Shown in pieces: positions 59,466 to 64,000 of a stretch of DNA of 64,000 nt. This DNA comes from Timema cristinae (lineage: Eukaryota > Arthropoda > Insecta > Phasmatodea > Timematidae). The translations under genes and the position numbers were made by a program. The notes beneath the pieces were generated by a model, which saw nothing but the letters and a program-made list of their open reading frames with translations, was not told the origin of the DNA and searched no databases. The stretch spans positions 19,302,178 through 19,366,177 of the forward strand of contig JBCFYV010011135.1 of assembly GCA_039000515.1 (NCBI GenBank), in the 5' to 3' direction. The number at the start of each line of letters is the position of its first letter. Position 1 is the first letter of the stretch.

Positions 59466-60671
59466 TGTTATTGCTTAATACTACAAACTGCTCTCTATCA
59501 AAATTATAATTATATGCTGAGGCCATTTCGTGGCACTATGACTGTATAGACTACAAGTTGTAGCTTGAATAATTAGTGATCCTGGATTGATTCTTGGCAG
59601 AACTAAATAGCCGCTAAACCAGCGTTAGATTGTGGATGTTTCGTTAAATAATTAGAGAGTTACAAGTATATCTTTATTTTCAAACTACAACAATTGAGTG
59701 AGGTAAACATGGATCTTGTGTGACAAGTTTCAGTGAGGCTTTATTGAGCATAAGATGCGTACAATACTGCAATCTGTGATTAATTTCTCATCTTTTAATA
59801 AGTAATTTCTTCAAAAATGCTTTTCTTTATTAAATTAATAGAATACATCTGATCTAACAACCAGTCTCTTCTCTAATGCTACCATGAACATTATTGTCAT
59901 GGAGGAAGTTCCAGACCAGGTCTTATCCTTAAACGTTGTATCCAACACAAATGCACTATTTTATATTAGAGATTATGTATAAATGTTTGAAATGGATCAC
60001 CGTTAAAATAGCCAAATTAAGGGATGTTGACAATCTCCTAAAACATGATAGTTGTCATTCTGCATGGAATGAAAATCCTACTAACGAATGATCGTGTGGT
60101 GGTGAACCAGATGATGGCTCCCAGCAATATTTATTATTGGAAGGAGTCTCTCTCTTAGCATTGTCTATGGATGATTCCAAAACTTTTCTTCTCCTAGTTT
60201 AAATGCTTCAATGTAAAATTTAATGCACATGAATGAAGATTGGAAATTTTAAAAAAAATATATGGAGAAGACACGTTTTGGAACTACTCGGATCATATTT
60301 GAAATATGGTTAGGGACCCTTGTTTTTTATTTTGGTTCTTTCTTGGGTATGGTACTAAATTATTGAACGTTGACCCTTTCGGTTTCACTGGAAGTATTTG
60401 TTGCCTGGTGTGTTTCTCCCTTTTCTTTGCCACCAATGTTGCTGTGGTGTGCTGGAAAAAATGGTAAAAGACATTTGGGGGTTTTTATCGGCTAAGGTAA
60501 CAGTAGGGATTTGGGACTAGGGCAAAAGAATAGTTTTTATTACAGGTACAATAAAATTATTTGATATTCAGTTTAATTGAGTCCTCAACTTAAGTTCTTC
60601 TTGGTGCGGTGAAGGCTTAGTGTGCGCTCTTTCAGAAAGTGTTCATTGAGTATTCTTGCCATATGTCCCTA

Positions 60672-61035
60672 TTAAGGCGGGATGCTAGGGAGCGCGAATT
60701 TAGTGAATTAATTTTGCAGTTTTTATAGCACAAATATTTCTTCTATATAGACATAGAGTTTTGTTTTCTGAACATGCTAATCTCAACAGTTGTTGAATAT
60801 CTGTCATGAGAATGGCAGCATTTGATGACAAACTTTTTAAATAAAGAGAAAAGTTTTTCACAAAATGCCGCCATGCTAATGATATTCAACAACTGTTGAG
60901 ATTAACATGTGCAGAAAACCAAACTCTACGTTTCTATAGAAGAAATATTTGATTTATGTTGGCCAAAAAATATTTGTGCAATAAAAACTGCAAAAATACT
61001 GTCCTAAACTCACGCTCACTGGCACTCCACCTTAA
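60672..61035. mobile_element. TTAA-flanked palindromic MITE, full copy
   Basis: TTAA + GGCGGGATGCTAGGGAGCG at the left and CGCTCACTGGCACTCCACC + TTAA at the right. Arms contain CAACAGTTGTTGAATATCTG and its inverted partner, and meet around TTTTTAAATAAAGAGAAAAG. Same family as 46942-47312. Confidence 0.8.
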
Positions 61036-62107
61036 CACTGCTTTTATTAGGTTATGTTGTTTGCCAGTTTCTTCAGCAGGTCTGTTGGGTTGGTGTGACG
61101 TCAATGCATTGATGAGGTGCTGTCTTTAATAGATCCAATCTGCAACATGTAAGCGCTTTGATAGGGGGGTCGCTGATGGCAAAAGTGGTCTTCTGACCTG
61201 GTTGAAGGGAGGGAACAAAGGTTGAGTGGTTGGTTATAAGGTATTTTGTTTTTGACAAATAAAACTATATACTCATTTTTGTGCAAAGGAAGATTATGTT
61301 ATTTAGCTATTTTATATGATGAATAATATAAAGCTTTAGTTTTCTTAAGACAAATGAGTATTAGAATAGGTTTTTATTTCAGTATACAGTATAATTTTTT
61401 CAATATGAGAAGGTTTACCACGTTATTCCATAACTTATAGAATAATGACCATAAGGGTTACTATTGAAAGTGAAAAAAATACCCATATTTACAATAAATC
61501 GTTGAAGTCATTAGTAGGATTTTGCCAAATGGGAATCATATTATATCTTTCACACTCGTTTTATATATTTGAAAAGCATTGATGGACATTATAAATCTAT
61601 TTACACTTTAATCAGGTGAGTAAAAGAATGTTACATTAATTTCACACCAGTTTTATTAAATAATATTAAGTGGGAAGAGTCATTAATGTGTCAAGTTACG
61701 ATGATAACGATGACTTTACAATTGCCAATCTAAGACAGTAAGACTTCCTTAATTTTATTTGTTTAAAATGTGATATTTTGTTAATCGTGCTCTAGGTACC
61801 AATGGTGTTGGGGGTGAGGGTTGTTAGTTTGGGTTTAACAGTGGATATTAACAAATCTAGTTGCATAAACTTAACGGTGATCATGTATTTAAATTCTTGG
61901 ATAAAATATCCAAGTAGTTAACAGGCTTAGCCAAATATATAGATATTCGTTAATCAGTTAAAAGTTATTTTCTCGCCATCATAGTTGGTGGACATCATTC
62001 CACTATAGGCGTTATTCTTAAAGTGGACTGTCTGAGATAAACTATTTTAACTTAATGTCAGAGGTAGGAATTTTGGGGTTCGTCTTCATTAGAGGGACGA
62101 AGAAAGC
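61036..62107. other. Non-coding DNA
   Basis: No gene recognised; the GC-richer part at 61070-61230 is unidentified. Confidence 0.35.
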
Positions 62108-62119
62108 TATAGTAGAGTA

Positions 62120-62296
62120 TTATTATTAATATTAGCACCGCGTCTTACTACCCGTTCGGGTTATACGCACTTACGCTAATGTGTAATGGTAGGGTGATTG
62201 TGAGATGAAATGAAGGACCTACAGTTTTAACGTGGAATCCGAACCACGGTGGAGATCTCGCATTCCTCACATTCACAAGATGTCTTGTCAGAGGTG
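62120..62296 (-). mobile_element. SINE-B, 5'-truncated with target duplication
   Basis: Tail, shared domain and body up to CTTGTCAGAGG; the head is absent. The 12 bp duplication TATAGTAGAGTA lies at 62108-62119 and 62297-62308. Confidence 0.9.
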
Positions 62297-62429
62297 TATA
62301 GTAGAGTAAAAATTAACTGAACTTATATGTGCTATCCTATCTATGGAATAGTTCTAAATTTAAACATAGATACATTCAGCTGATAATTTATAAACTTTGT
62401 GGTAGTATTGGTTTATTTATCATCATCAC

Positions 62430-62530
62430 GTCCAAGCATCTTCAGTAGACCTAATCGGGATCTATCCATATTGAACCGGTAATTCTAGCACTAGAATTAT
62501 GCCATAGACCATTCGTCCACTGATAATGTG
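62430..62530 (-). repeat. Decayed SINE-like fragment
   Basis: AATCGGGATCTATCCATATT, TTCTAGCACTAGAATTATGC and CATAGACCATTCGTCCACTG resemble the head region of the element at 55785-55978. Weak. Confidence 0.25.
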
Positions 62531-62555
62531 GTTATTTTATTTTATTATTAGGTAG

Positions 62556-62609
62556 AACGCATATCTTAGAATAGAGATAGGGTGTAATGAGGAGGACTGT
62601 ATAGAAATT
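62556..62609 (+). repeat. LINE-derived ~46 bp unit, single copy
   Basis: AGATAGGGTGTAATGAGGAG followed by GACTGTATAGAAATT, the unit seen in tandem at 14625-15065. A SINE-B has inserted at its end. Confidence 0.45.
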
Positions 62610-62887
62610 GTCGGTGACCTGGTGGTCTAGGGGTAAGGTGTCAGACTTCTATGCTGGCGGCCGGGGTTCAATCCTCGGTCCCGGCAAAGATTTATCTGAT
62701 TACCAAACCCTTCCTTCATCTCTGACAAGACATCTTGTGAATGTGGGGAATGCCAGGCCTCCACCGTGGTTCGGATTCCACGTTAAACTGTAGGTCCTCC
62801 ATTTCATCTCACAATCACCCTTTCATTTCACATTAGCGTAAGTGCGTACAACCCGAATGGGTAGTAAGACGCGGTGCTAATAATAAT
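62610..62887 (+). mobile_element. SINE-B, full-length young copy
   Basis: Complete head, body and tail; perfect 11 bp duplication GTATAGAAATT at 62599-62609 and 62888-62898. The 61-codon + strand frame at 62608 is a repeat artefact. Confidence 0.9.
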
Positions 62888-62898
62888 GTATAGAAATT

Positions 62899-64000
62899 AA
62901 ATATAAGGCTGCCCTGAACTTGAGGAGATATAAATTTATTTATGTCGGTCTGTCTTGATCCATCATGGCTATAAGCATTTATTTACACTAATGGAAGATC
63001 ATACAAGTAAATAAACCTTTTTACATTCTCATAGAAAGAGAAATTATTATGATGAATCTTTACGTTTATGTTTCTTCGGACACAAACTAAAAGTTCGGAG
63101 AGTTATTTTTTCAAACTCGAAAATAAGATGTGTCAAGATTCCTTTTTATTCATACCCAAGCACTTAAATTGAGTGAATTGTCATTAAAACTAGTTTGATG
63201 GTTGTTTGCAAACAAATGACATTTAATAATTTTTTAATGTAAGTGTTAATTACAATTGTTTTTGTTTTTTTGATTACGAATATGGAACAAATATTTAATA
63301 TATTTTATCAACAACTATGTAGAGGACATAAAATACGATCTTAATCCAATTTTAGAGATGAGAGATGTATTCAAATTTGTCAGAGATGTTAAATTGGAAT
63401 TTTACTTGAAGAGAAAAATTTGATAAAAGAGGCTGAGACGAGGCGAGAAGGCATGTAAGTGGTGTTTCGTTGGGTTGGAATTGTCTAAGAGGGGGAGCAG
63501 GAACTAATAGGACATAGCCCGGAGCTTTGGTGTAAGGGTAGTCAAATGTGTCATTAGGATGCATTTCACGCACAAAGCATGTACAAATTTAACTCATACC
63601 ACTCAACACAATAAAGCTGTTCTGATAACCACATTTTCTCCAGGAGACCATTTTGACTGTGAAATCTTTTCACACTAAATTGTACTAAATAGTAATTGAT
63701 GTAAATCTTATCTATAAAAATATGCAAGTTAAATTTTCTTCAAATAAGGATTTATTTGCCCGAAAAATATAATTTATTAGTCGATAATACTGTTTTTTTA
63801 AATACATCATTTATGAAGTTTTAATGATACAAAGATTAAACTTTATCTTTGTTGCTTTTTTTTTTAAGCAATTCAAAAATTAGGTTATTTTCAAATGGTG
63901 TTTATGTTAAAACAATTTTATTATTACATAGTCTGTAAGAATTTAATTTTCGGTATGTTCAAAAATTGTATTTGTAAAATACTATACTTTTATATACTAA
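62899..64000. other. AT-rich non-coding DNA
   Basis: No gene recognised. The GC-richer stretch 63420-63580 with a 73-codon minus-strand frame matches nothing known. Confidence 0.35.

Overview
This is a piece of an AT-rich animal nuclear genome, almost certainly an insect. The order is not resolved; a hemipteran-like genome fits the repeat content, but that is a guess. The evidence is split exons with GT/AG junctions, a neuronal immunoglobulin gene of the arthropod Dpr family, dozens of tRNA-derived SINEs with target-site duplications, decayed LINEs and several MITE-like palindromes. Nothing bacterial, no rRNA, no CRISPR array and no intact viral gene was seen.

The one gene I can support is the 3' part of a dpr-like gene on the + strand. 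Four exons are read: 21614-21713 (first half of Ig1, including SWIRRKDYHLLTVG), 25106-25214 (second half of Ig1, [20 protein letters not shown]), 29841-30125 (Ig2) and 31802-31995 (C-terminal hydrophobic tail and stop). Junction phases are compatible (0, 1, 1), and together they give roughly 229 residues. The N-terminus, with the signal peptide and the first Ig1 cysteine, was not found and probably lies upstream of the window. The first exon has two single-base deletions relative to its reading frame.

The strangest local structure lies immediately upstream of the Ig2 exon. About 11 tandem copies of a 90-101 bp unit each carry a copy of the exon's own 3' splice site plus the first ~38 exon bases. 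In most copies that exon sequence has changed into something that looks like a 5' splice donor (GTAAGT or GTAAGA).

The rest of the window is repeats in non-coding AT-rich DNA. Two abundant SINE families, here called SINE-A and SINE-B, have different tRNA-like heads but the same ~50-60 bp 3' domain (an ACCCG..CGGGT palindrome, then GCGGTGCTAA and a TAA-repeat tail). About 35 full, truncated or decayed copies are listed, several with clean 9-16 bp target-site duplications. Two rarer tRNA-derived families (C and D) also occur. LINE relics are found at 2.3-2.75, 3.7-4.1, 7.3-7.7, 10.5-10.7, 26.6-26.8 and 35.3-37.06 kb, the last being the longest. One LINE segment has been amplified into ~46 bp minisatellites at 14.6-15.06 kb and 7.45-7.66 kb. 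A TTAA-flanked palindromic MITE is present in three or four copies, along with a hAT-like MITE and smaller foldback elements.

From 37 to 43 kb there is a very AT-rich stretch with no recognisable gene. All coordinates were read by eye, so repeat ends are approximate to a few bases unless a target-site duplication fixes them.
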